Shown: positions 32,951 through 44,346 of the stretch, one piece after another
Position numbering within the stretch: the first letter of the stretch is position 1
How the letters are laid out: each line of letters begins with the position of its first letter
NCBI GenBank assembly: GCA_949128115.1
Contig: OX421968.1
Span: forward strand, 52,841,423-52,905,422
DNA: 64,000 bases
Direction: 5' to 3'
From: Anaspis maculata
Lineage: Eukaryota > Arthropoda > Insecta > Coleoptera > Scraptiidae
Program-made: the position numbers and the translations under genes
The notes under the pieces: model-generated
The model's database searches: none
Seen by the model: the letters and a program-made list of their open reading frames with translations, nothing else
What the model was told of the DNA's origin: nothing

Positions 32951-34679
32951 AAGCGAAAGAATTAGTTCGCTATTTCTTCGGGTTTATGTTTTCCATTTAT
33001 CTCTTACTTTAAGGGCAGCGTGTGGGGGTGGCAGCATTCGGCAAAGTAACTGTTGCACAGTTTGAGTTAACAGTTTTTAAAATATGTTCAAGGAAATATG
33101 ACAATCAGTGAAAATTGTGAAAGTTGCATTTTTTTTGTTTGGGGGCGGGAGCTGGAGGCGGCGACTAATCAAAAGTGGCCTCTCTTCCCATTTTTAGTCA
33201 GCTATCTAAATAGCGGAACAATTAGATCGCTATGTCTTGAGGGTTATGTTTTACATTTATCTCTTACTTTGGGGGCGGCGTGTGGGAGCGGCAGAGTTTG
33301 GTAAAGTAATTCTTCCACAGTTTGAGTTGGGAGTTTCTGAATGTTTGAGGTTACATTAAAATGTAATTCAGTGAAAATTATTGAAAGTTGCACTTTTTTT
33401 CTTTCGGGGGTGGAATTTGGAGGCGGCGCCATGTCAAAGGTAGCCTATTCTTTCCCATTTTCAGTTAGCTATCCATATAGCGAAAGAATTAGATCGTTAT
33501 GTCTTCGGGTTTATGTTTTTCATTCATCTCTCACTTTGAGGATAGCGTGTGAGGACGGCAGCATTCAGCAAAGTATCTGTTGCAGAGTTTGAGTTGGGAG
33601 TTTCTGAATGAGAGGGAAATATGACAATCAGTGAAAATTGTCAAAGTTGCATTTTTTTTGTGTGGAGGCGGCGGCTAATCAAAAGTGGCCTATATTTCTC
33701 CAATTTCTGTCAGCTATCAATATAGTGGAAAAATTAGATCGCTATGTCTTCAGGTTCATGTTTTACATCTATCTCTCACTTTGGGGGCGGCGTGTGGAAG
33801 CGGCAGAGTTTGGCAAAGAAATTCTTGCACAGTTTGAGTCAAGAGTTTCTGAATGTTCGAGGTAACATTATCAGCTAAATCAGTGAAAATTGTTGGAAGT
33901 TGCACTTTTTTTCTTTTGGGGGCGGAAGCTGGAGGCGGCGCAAGCTGGAGGCGGCGCCATATCAAAAGTAGCCTATTCTTTTCCATTTTTAGTCAGCTAT
34001 TCATATAGCGAAAAGCTCAGATCGCTATGTCTTCGGGTTCATGTTTTTCATTTATCTCTTACTTTGGGGGCGGCGTGTGGGAGCGGCAGCGTTCGGCTGA
34101 GCAAATGTTGCACAATTTGAGTTGGCAGTTCATAAATGTTTGAGGGAACATCTCAATCAGTAACATTTGTGAAAGTTGCACTTTTTATCGTTTGGGGGCG
34201 GAATCTGGGGGCGGCGACTAACCAAAAGTAGCCTATCCTTTCCCATTTTTAGTCAGCTATTTATATACCGAAAGAATCAGATCGCTATGTCTTCGGGTTT
34301 ATGTTTTTCATTTTAAAGTGATTGGGGGCGGTTTTTAGCAGTTTTTTCATGTCGACGGCGCATATTGAAGACGGAATGTTTCTTGGCTTACGTTTATAAG
34401 TGGCAACTATGTATTATTCAAAAAATGAGAACATCAGAGCATCAGGTCTGGTAAAAAGTGCAATATTATGTTATTTCAAGTTTATCGGGGGCGGTTTTCT
34501 CTATGTTGGCGGCGCAATATAGACATCCAATATAGCCTAGCCCTCCTTTGGAAGTGGCAGCTACGTAACAGCGAAACAATCAGAAAGCTAGGTCGTCTAG
34601 TTTGGGAGGAGTTCGAGGAACGGACGGACGGACAAAGCGGTTGCAATAGCGATTTTCATCAAGATGGAAAATGCGCTAA

Positions 34680-35208
34680 AAATATCATACTTGCCTTCTG
34701 GAGTCAAGTCCAAGCTTCAAGCTGAACATTCCGCGTCCTATCAGACTCCTTATTAACGCAGGTGACTGGCCTAAAATCGCGAAGATAAAATCTTTTTTTC
34801 TTCTTCTCATATCGTTCGTTGTTGTTGGTATCTCTGACTGTAACTTGCATTAATCTGTTAGGCTTGAGTCGCATGCAGTTTTTTTTTGTGTTGGTCAAAT
34901 TACTACCTAGGTACGTCCATCAATGGATGAATGTTTTAGGCAAGGATCCTCTTGATATACAGTGATTGTGGTTATTCTAATATTGTTCCTCGGTCATCCA
35001 AATTGGTCGCTTATATTATTATTAGAAATAATGTCCATCGTGGTGAACAGAAGCTTATTTACCGCTTAGAAGGGGCAAGGGAAGGGTTGCGAGCTGATGC
35101 GACAAATAACGTAGAATTATGAGCAGCTTAGGGTGGTATTCGGGGATGGCCGGTCTCCCCACATCGTAAACTGCGATATTGTATTGGAAGTCTTAAACTA
35201 CATAATTT
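34680..35208. other. spacer between inverted copies D and E
   Basis: About 530 bp, no recognised gene or repeat. It separates facing 3' ends of copies D and E. Confidence 0.5.
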
Positions 35209-37238
35209 TTAGCGCATTTTCCATCTTGATGAAAATTGCTATTGCAACTGCTTTGTCCGTCCGTCCGTCCGTCCGTCCGTCCGTTCCTCGAACTCCTCCC
35301 AAACTAGACGACCTAGCTTTCTAATTTTTTCGCTGTTACATAGCTGCCACTCCCAAAGGAGGGCTAGGCTATATTGGATGTCTATATTGCGCCGCCAACA
35401 TAGAGAAAACCGCCCCCGATAAACTTGAAATAACATAATATTGCACTTTCTACCAGACCTGATGCTCTGGTGTTCTCATTTTTTTTATAATACATAGTTG
35501 CCACTTATAAACGTAAGCCAAGGAACATTCCGTCTCCAATATGCGCCGCCGACATGAAAAAACTGCTAAAAACCGCCCCCAATCACTTTCAAATAAAAAA
35601 CATAAACCCGAAGACATAGCGATCTGATTCTTTCGGTAAATAAATAACTGACTAAAAATGGGAAAGGATAGGCTACCTTTGGTTAGTCGCCGCCCCCAGA
35701 TTCCGCCCCCAAACGATAAAAAGTGCAACTTTCACAAATGTTACTGATTGAGATGTTCCCTTGAACATTTAGCAACTGCCAACTCAAATTGTGCAACATT
35801 TGCTCAGCCGAACGCTGCCGCTCCCACACGCCGCCCCCAAAGTAAGAGATAAATGAAAAAAATGAACCCGAAGACATAGCGATCTAAGTTTTTCGCTATA
35901 TGGATAGCTGACTGAAAATGGAAAAGGATAGGCTACTTTTGATATGGCGCCGCCTCCAGCTTCCGCCCCCAAAAGAAAAAAGTGCAACTTTCAACAATTT
36001 TCACTGATTTAGCTGATAATCTTACCTCGAACATTCAGAAACTCTTGACTCAAACTGTGCAAGAATTTCTTTGCCAAACTCTGCCGCTCCCACACGCCGC
36101 CCCCAAAGTGAGAGATAAATGTAAAACATGAACCTGAAGACGTAGCGATCTAATTTTTTTACTATATTGATAGCTGACTGAAATTGGAAAAAGATAGGCC
36201 ACTTTTAATTAGCCGCCGCCTCCAGCTGCCGCCTCCAAACAAAAAAAAAATGCATTTATCACAATTTTCACTGATTGTCATATTTCCCTTTCATTTAGAA
36301 ACTCCCAACTCAAGCTGTGCAACAGTTGTTTTGCCGAATGCTGCCGCCCCCACACGATGCCCTCAAAGAGAGAGATGAATGAAAAACATAAACCCAAAGA
36401 CATAACGATCTAATTCTTTCGCTATATGGATAGCTAACTAAAAATGGGAAAGAATAGGCTACCTTTGACATCGCGCCGTCTCCAACTTCCACCCCAAAAG
36501 AAAAAAGTGAAATTTTCAAAAATTTTCACTGATTTACATTTTAATGTTACCTCAAACATTCAGAAACTCCCAACTCAAACTGTGGAAGCATTTCTTTGCC
36601 AAACTCTGCCGCTCCCACACGCCGCCCCAAAGTAAGAGATAGATGTAAAACATAACCCTGAGAACATAGCGATCTAACTGTTCCGCTATATAGATAGCTG
36701 ACTGAAAATGGGAAGAGATAGGCCACTTTTGATCAGTCGCCGCCTCCAGCTCCCGCCCCCAAACAAAAAAAAATGCAACTTTCATAATTTTCACTGATTG
36801 TCATATTTCCTTAAACATTTAGAAACTCCTAGCTCAAACTGTGCAACAGTTACTTTGCCGAATGCTGCCACCCCCACACGCTGCCCTCAAAGTAAGAGGT
36901 AAATGGAAAACATAAACCCGAAGACATAGCGATCTAATTCTTCCGCTATATAGTTAGCCGACTAAAAATGGGAAAGAATAGACTACTGTTGATTAGTCGC
37001 CGCTCTCAGCTCCCGCCCTCGAACAAAAAAATATATCAATGAGTGAAAGAATTTTCATTCAAATCTATTTCATTGGCAAGTACCCCATTCTGATAACAAA
37101 ATATCACAATGAGTTTCGAATGAACAAAGTGGGCAAGGAATGGTGTTTCTCCTTCAACCTTTCTTTACGTTCACAATATGCCTCTTTGAGAAAATGCGCT
37201 ACTGAGACTCACGCACGTGAAGGCATACTCACTTGTTT
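35209..37238 (-). mobile_element. Helentron-associated element, copy E (inverted)
   Basis: Reverse-oriented full copy: 3' hairpin AGCGCATTTTCCATC at the left, (GTCC)n at about 35257-35284, six units, and the 5' module ending GCATACTCACTTGTTT. 2030 bp. Opposite orientation to copy D. Confidence 0.75.
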
Positions 37239-37627
37239 GCTTTCCCCGCTTGTGCAGGCGCGTGCTGGCCCACCGGGCAGTCGGGCATTTGCCGGTAGGC
37301 CCTCAGCCATCAGGCCTTGTAGGGCCTTTCTTGTTTTTTTTTTATAATTATTTTTGTTACAAAAAAATCGTACAATTTTTTTCCAGTTTTAAAACTGAGT
37401 ACTTACCTACCTAAATACCTAATTGATTTCCAGACTTTGGATTCTTTTATTCAAATAGAGTGTTGTAATTCGAGGAGGGCCGCGTCTGTCCACCGCGTAT
37501 CTCCACCCGCGCCTCCCCAGTGCCCACTGGGGGCACTGGGCGTCGTCGTTAAAGCCCCCTTGAACCGCTCCATCATAAAGGAACCCGGACCCATACAACA
37601 CCCAATCAATTAATTCATACAAAAAAA

Positions 37628-40600
37628 ATGGCCTACCAACAGTTATATGCCGCTTCTCCTTCTGGTCAATCCATTACCCACCACAGTAATGATTCTAAAC
37701 AGATCCAATACCAATATCAACAACCTCAAGGATCAACTATGCAAATGCAACCACCGATACTTCAATACCCGCTAATTCATCAAGTTCAACATCAACCACA
37801 AGTAGTAATTCAAACCACCCAACCACAAAATCAAGATTCATCAATAATCAACCAACAAGGTCAAACTGAATGGAGAGTTGTACAAAACAAGCGAATGAGA
37901 AGCCCAGAACAAATAAACATCACCAGAAAACAAGCCAAAATCAGTGACTATTGGCTGCAGAAACCAATAGAGACAAAAAACCAATTCAGCAATCTACCCG
38001 AAGAGACAGAAAATGAAGATATGGACGCTGAAAGAAGCAAAGTAAAAGCACTACCTAAACCACCAGAGTCATTCCATGCCAAAACGATCACTTTCTGCAC
38101 TCATGGTGACCGATTTCCATAAATTTTGGATATGTTGTAGAGACATGAAAATAAGTCGACCCGTATTCGCCGGTTTTTTTTTATAAATTTTTTTTTCGGA
38201 ATTACAATTTTTTCAAATTTTCCACTTCTGCCTTGCATCCTACTCTGAGAAAAATCATAGCTCTTTAGTCCAATGTCCGATCTTAAATATTTTTAATTTG
38301 ATCCAACCACAAAAGGTGAGGAATTTTGGACATTGCACTCTTTTTTTGACAGACGTTGAAGAAAAGTATGGAAAGTCACTTTTCCGAGAAGAAAACGGTA
38401 TACTGAAAAATGGTACATCTTCGATTCTCCCAATTTTTTGATATATTGTTCTGTGAACTATTCTGAATCGATAAGCAATGATCGCCAGAATGGACATCGC
38501 CCAAAAACCTACGAAATGAATTTTTTAAGCGAGCCGCGCAAGCTGATTCGGCGCTCAGGAGTCCAGTAAAATGAGGCGATTTTTATGCTGAAGTTGGAAC
38601 TAACTGAGGGCTCGATGAAAAAAATATGGCCATGTAGAGAATGAAAAACAGAATTAGAAAAACCAAAGTTTCATTTCCAACCACCCCGGGAACCATGGAA
38701 AAAAAAATGGCGAAGATTAAAAAACATGCGCCGCGATCTTTCTTTTGAAACGGTGAGAGAACGGTGAGAGATATCTGTGAACTGTAAGGGACAAAGTTGT
38801 AGGGAATTCAATAATCTACAGAAAAGTCATTTAGGGCATATGTCTAACTTCTTCAGTTCAACCGTTGATTTCGGTCAAAGTTGCGCGCCGGTCCAGTGAA
38901 TTACGCGTGACATTACTCCTTGAATGCTGTGAAAATGGCTAGAGATCCCAAAATTGTAAGCGACAAAGTTGTAGAGAATTGGAAGTTTCTCTAGCAGTTT
39001 CTCGATGTCAATTATTAGCTCTTCTAGTTTAATCGTGAACCACGTTCGAAGTTGCGCGACTATCTTGTTAATGAAGTGGTTCTTTTGGAAAACTAACGAC
39101 TAAACCAGAAGAGCTAATAACTGGCCTTGAAGATTTTCTAGTGGAACATTCAATTCTCTGCAACTTTGTCGCTTGCAATTCTCGGATATCTCTAGCCATT
39201 CTCGCAGAATTCAAGAAGGAATGTCACGCGGACAGTTTTTCCACTTCACTAAACCGGCGCGCAACTTTGACCGCGATTAATGGTTAAACTGGAGAAGTTG
39301 GACATATGCCCCCGGGGACTTTTCTGTAGATTATTAAATTCCCTACAACTTTGTCCCTTACAGTTTTCTCAAATCCCTCACCGTTCTCTCACCGTTTCAG
39401 AAGAAAAATCGCGGCGCATGTTTTTTAATCTTCGCCATTTTTTTTACATGGTTCCCGGGGTGGTTGGAAATGAAACTTTGGTTTTTCTAATTCAGTTTTT
39501 CATTCTCTACATTGCCATATTTTTTTCATCGAGCCCTCAGTTAGTTCCAAGTTCAGCATAAAAATCGCCTCATTTTACTGGACTCCTGAGCGCCGAATCA
39601 GCTTGCGCGGCTCGCTTAAAAAGTTCATTTCGTGGGTTTTTGGGCGATGTCCAATCTGGCGACCATTACTTCTCGATTCAGAAAAGTTCACAGAACAATA
39701 TATGAAAATATTGGGAAAATCGAAGATGTACCATTTTTCAGTATACCGTTTTCTTTTCGGAAAAGTGACTTTCCATACTTTTTCCAACATCTGTCAAAAA
39801 AAGAGTGCAATGTCCAAAATTCCTTATCTTTTGTGGTTCGATCAAAACAAAAATATTCAAGATCGGATATTGGACTAGAGAGCTATGATTTTTCTCAGAG
39901 TAGGATGCAAGGCAAAAGTGGAAAATTTGAAAAAATTGTAATTCCGAAAAAAAAAAATTATAAAAAAAAACCGGCGAATACGGGTCGACTTATTTTCATG
40001 TCTCTACAACATATCCAAAATTTATGGAAATCGGTCACCATGAGTGCAGAAAGTGATCGTTTTGGCATGGAATGACTCACCACCGATAACTATCTACAAG
40101 GTGGGGGTAATCGAACACATTCATAAGCTACTCAATGAAGTTACTGGTGGTAAATACACAGTAAAAACTATTGCATTTGAAACAATAAAAGTCCAAATAC
40201 AAGAAGCAGACCATTTTAAGAAATTAATACAGGAACTAGACAGTAAAAATACGCAGTATCACACATTCAGGCCAAAAAGTGAGAAAACATTCAGATTTGT
40301 CATAAAAGGACTACATCATGGGTCTGATGTTGCATCTATAAAAACTTCCCTGCTAAAACTTGGCCATGAAGTGGTAAATGTCCACAACATAAAACACAGA
40401 ACCACCAAAGAGCCATTGCCGCTATTTTACATCGATTTAAAATCCAAGGACAACAATAAAGAAATCTACAATCTGAAATCTCTGAATAATAATGTCGTCC
40501 AGTGTGACGACATTATGTCAAACATGTCACCACCACATGTCAAAAGAATAATCCCTCAATGTATTAGATGCCAGGATTTTGGACACACCAAAGCTTATTG

Positions 40601-41006
40601 CCGAAAATCTTACAGGTGCGTGAAATGCGCTGAAACGCACGAAACAAAAGAATGTACCCGTAAATCACGGAACGACTCAGTAAAATGTGTGAACTGCAAT
40701 GGAAACCATCCTGCCAACTATCGAGGATGTATAATACATAAGCAACTCCAGCAACGTCTCTATCCTGCACTACGAGAAAAAAAGAACTCACAACCTCAGA
40801 TTCAAGTCATATCAGGACAACAGGTCCAGCCGGATAAAACATTCGCACAAATCACAAGTCAAAACAGCTCAAACAACCCCACAGCCCCATTAATTAACCA
40901 ACCTATCATCAATCTGAGCAAGCTGGAAGAAATGCTCAACAAATTAATGGAGCAAATGAGCACTATGCTCAATCTCCTATCCACTGTCATCGGCAAACTT
41001 GCGTAA
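37628..41006 (+). pseudogene. Jockey ORF1 (Gag-like, three zinc knuckles), split by the 38065-40078 insertion
   Basis: ORF1 protein binds element RNA in the ribonucleoprotein that targets chromatin. The N-terminal part (ATG 37628 to 38064, about 146 codons) is Gln-rich and basic and ends ...KALPKPP. The C-terminal part resumes at 40085 (PITIYKVGVIEHIHKLL) and runs to the stop at 41004-41006. It contains an RRM-like/PRE_C2HC region (FRFVIKGLHHGSDVASI, about 40290-40540) and Cys-His knuckles CIRCQDFGHTKAYC (from 40560), CVKCAETHETKEC and CVNCNGNHPANYRGC. The frame matches exactly on both sides once the insertion and one ACCACC copy are ignored. The insertion adds stops. Confidence 0.88.
38065..40078. 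mobile_element. 2.0-kb palindromic element in Jockey ORF1
   Basis: The ends GAGTCATTCCATGCCAAAAC and complement are perfect. Arms of about 1 kb meet near 39070 (for example GCGATTTTTATGCTGAA mirrored at 39550-39570). Flanked by ACCACC on both sides (38059-38064, 40079-40084), a 6-bp duplication. Ends differ from the CAGGGTG class, so this is a separate family. Open frames of 80-150 codons in the arms are reverse images of each other and show no domain. Confidence 0.88.
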
Positions 41007-42583
41007 TGGCAGAAGGTGCCAAATATAAAATTGCCATTTGGAATGCTAATGGCCTCCACCAACATGCGGAAGAACTGAAAACTTTTCTAAAAAACCACAA
41101 CATTGACATCATGATGATATCGGAAACTCATTTCACAGACCGACATTACATACGTACTCACAATTATAAAATCTATACCACCAAACACCCAGATGAAAGA
41201 GCTCACGGAGGAACTGCCATAATTGTTCGAGAAAACATTAAACATTACGAAAGAGAAAAATATTCAAAAGAGCACCTCCAAGCCACCAGTATCTCTGTTG
41301 AGGATGAACTTGGCCCCATCACTATGTCCGCAATCTACTGCCCGCCTAAACACAACAACAAAATGGAACAATTTGACGAATTCTTCAAGTCACTGGGCAA
41401 TAAATTCATTGCCGGAGGGGACTACAATGCCAAGCATCCAACATGGGGATCAAGAATAACTACCACAAAAGGCAGAGAATTAGTCAAGTCTATGAATTCC
41501 AATAATCTGAAACATATCTCGAGTGGCCAACCTACACACTGGCCCTCTGACAGGAGGAAAGTACCCGACGTAATTGACTTTTGTATAACCAAAGGTATTG
41601 ACACAAGAAAATGTAGAGTTGAATCTTGTTTTGAATTATCATCTGACCATTCTCCAGTGATATTTACTATCCAATCCTTTATACTAAATAATGAAAAACA
41701 ACCATCTCTACACAATAAAATGACCAACTGGGAACTCTTCAGAGAAAAACTGGACGACCTGATTTCATTAGACTTGCGTCTTAAAACTGAACTTGACATT
41801 GAGTGTGCAGTTGAAAAGTTGACAAAAAATATTCAAGAAGCGGCCTGGTCTGCTACCCCACTTTATGAAACAAGAAGAAGAACTAAGGAAATACCGATCA
41901 CAATTCAACAAAAAATCGCCGAAAAGCGTCAATTGCGAAAGCGGTGGCAGCGAACCAGAACGGCAGACAATAAAACAAAATTGAATAGAGCAACCAGGGA
42001 ACTGAAGGAGATGATAATTGAGAACAAAAACCAAAGTATACAACATTATCTACAGGGTCTAACACCGACTGAGACAACGGAGTACTCATTGTGGAGAGCG
42101 ACGAAGAAACTAAGATGGCCGCAACAACACAACCCCCCAATTAGAAACGACAATGATCAGAAGCATATCTTCTCTAAACGAAAACAACTCGGATTCAAGC
42201 TCAGCCGGATGTATTGGATGATTGGCCGTAAATCAAATATATCGTTAGAAAACAAACTGTTACTTTACAAAGCCATTATCAAACCAGTCTGGACGTACGG
42301 CATCCAGTTATGGGGTACAGCCAGTAACTCAAATATCGCCATCCTACAGAGATTCCAGAATAAGGTCTTGCGCGCGATCGTCGATGCACCCTACTACATC
42401 TCAAACGAGGTAATCCAACATGACATCCATCTGCCTTCTGTAAAAGAAACTATCCAGGAGTTCAGCTCAAAATACAGCCACAGAATGTCAGTGCACCCGA
42501 ATACGTTGGCCAAACATTTATATGACCAAAGTGACAACGCAGTACGTAGACTAAAACGTCTCCAGCCGGTTGATTTGCTATAA
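41006..42583 (+). CDS. Jockey ORF2 derivative: APE endonuclease with the RT catalytic core deleted
   Basis: 525 residues, open. Residues 1-220 form an AP-like endonuclease that nicks target DNA: N14 (WNANG), E40 (SETHF), Y111 (IYCPP), D139 and N141 (GGDYNAKH), D191 and S213-D214-H215 are all present. A linker follows to about residue 383 (RATKKLRWPQQHNPPIRN). The next residues (KHIFSKRKQLGFKLSRMYW, YKAIIKPVWTYGIQLWG) belong to the region after YADD, so about 300 residues including every RT catalytic motif are missing, in frame, near nt 42158. The start ATG overlaps the ORF1 stop (TAATG). Family identity is firm; whether the short protein is made is unknown. Confidence 0.88.
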   Translation: MAEGAKYKIAIWNANGLHQHAEELKTFLKNHNIDIMMISETHFTDRHYIRTHNYKIYTTKHPDERAHGGTAIIVRENIKHYEREKYSKEHLQATSISVEDELGPITMSAIYCPPKHNNKMEQFDEFFKSLGNKFIAGGDYNAKHPTWGSRITTTKGRELVKSMNSNNLKHISSGQPTHWPSDRRKVPDVIDFCITKGIDTRKCRVESCFELSSDHSPVIFTIQSFILNNEKQPSLHNKMTNWELFREKLDDLISLDLRLKTELDIECAVEKLTKNIQEAAWSATPLYETRRRTKEIPITIQQKIAEKRQLRKRWQRTRTADNKTKLNRATRELKEMIIENKNQSIQHYLQGLTPTETTEYSLWRATKKLRWPQQHNPPIRNDNDQKHIFSKRKQLGFKLSRMYWMIGRKSNISLENKLLLYKAIIKPVWTYGIQLWGTASNSNIAILQRFQNKVLRAIVDAPYYISNEVIQHDIHLPSVKETIQEFSSKYSHRMSVHPNTLAKHLYDQSDNAVRRLKRLQPVDLL

Positions 42584-42809
42584 GGATAGCATGTGTGTGG
42601 TGTGTGTCAATACAATTTTTAAGTTAGTTAAAATTATTATTAGGAAATAGTCGTTATTTTTTATTTATTATTGAGGCTACTCACTGGAGTAGTTCTCTAC
42701 ATGTCTTTTTTTCGTTACCATACAACTACGCTTATTGCCCTTTTTGGCAGATCGCTGTACCTTCATAGGAGTAATTAAAAAAAAAAAAAAAAAAAAAAAG
42801 ATTCTTTTA

Positions 42810-43785
42810 GGGATATTTTGTAGATAATCGAATTGCCGTCGCGGTCACGGCGTGGAATAGATACCTATTTGAAAAAGGCCTGTGGTGTGCTTGATATACA
42901 GGATGTCTCAATAACGGAAAGTCTCTACTTGGATTATTTTAAATAAAAAAATATTAGGGGAGAAGTCCAAGAGAAGTCGATTTTTTAATTCCTCGGGGAA
43001 CTGGAATGATGTGTGTTTGAGATCATGCATGTAGTTTAGAGACTTATTATTAATATTTCTTATTTAGTAGTTGATTGTTGATTTTTTCCAAAATAGTTCT
43101 TATCATTGATCATGTTTTGTTTTTGAGATTTTTTTTTATTCTGGGTGAATATTCAAAAAATATGAACACCTTATTTTACCTGGGCGAGTATCAGTCGGGA
43201 GGGGGAGGGGGGTAATTTCTGTCCCTAAGAGCCTTTTGACGTGAATTCGCTCGGGCCCTCTTTAGGGTCCCAGCATGCACCTGCGCTTGTGCCGTAATTC
43301 ATTTCCTCATTATCAGGAGAAACGTCAAGTATGGTCTTATAAGGTCGCACCTCATACCTGGGCGGCTCGCAACTTCAAGCAGAATTAAATGGAGCCCAAT
43401 GAAAGTTCATCCCCAGCCGAAAGTTCGGTCTGCATAAATTGTTTATGGCCACGAGAATTGCCGTCCGTCGAAATTTAGTGGACGGTAAAACTACTTTTTC
43501 AAGCGAAGTGGCATTTTTCATAATGCATATTAATAATAAAACTTTCAAGAAATATCATTGCAGAGCGGAAAATATCTTCCCTTGGGCCGTGGGCGATTTT
43601 GTTAACATTCCACATGGCGCTTTTTGAGCTTTGTGGCTTTGCCTCTCGAATAAAAATTGCGACTTTTAAAATGTTGATTGCTGCGCGGAATACTTTACTT
43701 TGCCTCTGGTAACACAGTGCGGTAACACATACATACACCCACATCCCACCACTCGCATTTAACATGATATAGAACTGGCAAGATA
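42810..43785. other. no gene recognised
   Basis: Contains a GGGAGGGGGAGGGGGGT run (43198-43214). An open frame at 43439-43627 has no identifiable domain. Confidence 0.35.
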
Positions 43786-43787
43786 TA

Positions 43788-44344
43788 CAGGGTGTTTCAG
43801 GGATGATAGCAAAAAATTTAACTGTGGGTAGATCTCGTCAAAATATGACGAAAACCTATATACCATTTTGCAAAGTTCGGCCTAATGACAAAAATACAGC
43901 CCTCCAATATTTACATTTTTCGGATTTCACAAATTTGTAACTCAGGAACTTTTCGACAAATTTAGCTCTAATTCAGCATAAGCTTGTTTGTCATAATTAT
44001 CTATCAACCTACAAAATTTGGAAAGAATCCAATCAGTGGCGTAGAAGTTATAAGGGGTCACCTTAGGTCAACTTTTCTTCGGATGCTTCTAAATTATTGA
44101 CTCTCATAACTCCTACACCACTGGTTGGATTTTTCCCAAATTTGGTAGGTTGAAATTGAATTGAAGCTAAATTTGTCGAAACGTTCCTGAGTTACAAATT
44201 TTTGAAATCCGAAAAAAGTGAACTTAGGAGGGCTGTATCTTCGTCATTAGGCCGAACTTTGCAAAATGGTATATAGGTTTTCGTCATATTTTTACGAGAC
44301 CTACCCACCGTTGAATTTTTTGCTATCATCCCTGAAACACCTTG
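43788..44344. mobile_element. fold-back element type 1, intact copy, 557 bp
   Basis: The ends CAGGGTGTTTCAGGGATGAT and complement (one substitution, CACCTTG) are flanked by TA (43786-43787, 44345-44346). Its arms are homologous to 24188-24684, and it lacks the nested 1051-bp element, giving the empty site for it. The centre is near 44080 (CTTCTAAATTATTGA). Confidence 0.92.
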
Positions 44345-44346
44345 TA

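Larger units (their letters stand above)
29895..34679 (+). mobile_element. Helentron-associated element, copy D, with two insertions and two extra units
   Basis: Same ends as copies A and C. The 5' module lacks about 110 bp near 30035. It is interrupted by a palindromic element (30340-32241) and by a LINE 3' tail (about 32512-32950). Unit anchors at about 30090, 32258, 32960, 33222, 33490, 33742, 34020 and 34272 show eight units instead of six. The extra pair repeats the first two unit types, so array length changed by a dimer or two copies recombined. The (GGAC)n run at about 34618-34633 is short. Confidence 0.75.
37450..42799 (+). mobile_element. full-length Jockey-clade LINE with internal RT deletion and a palindromic insertion
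   Basis: Bounded by a 10-bp target duplication GATTCTTTTA (37440-37449 and 42800-42809) and ending in a 23-A tail (42777-42799), so the 5' end is intact. It has a 5' UTR of about 180 bp, ORF1 (interrupted), ORF2 overlapping ORF1 by one base (TAATG), and a 3' UTR of about 190 bp. Without the 2-kb palindrome it is about 3.3 kb, short for Jockey because the RT core is gone. It cannot move by itself. If deletion preceded insertion, it was mobilised by proteins from another copy (inference). Confidence 0.9.

Noticed and set aside
39632..40075. 147-codon frame running up to Jockey ORF1
   Set aside because: It is palindrome sequence; the real ORF1 resumes only at 40085.
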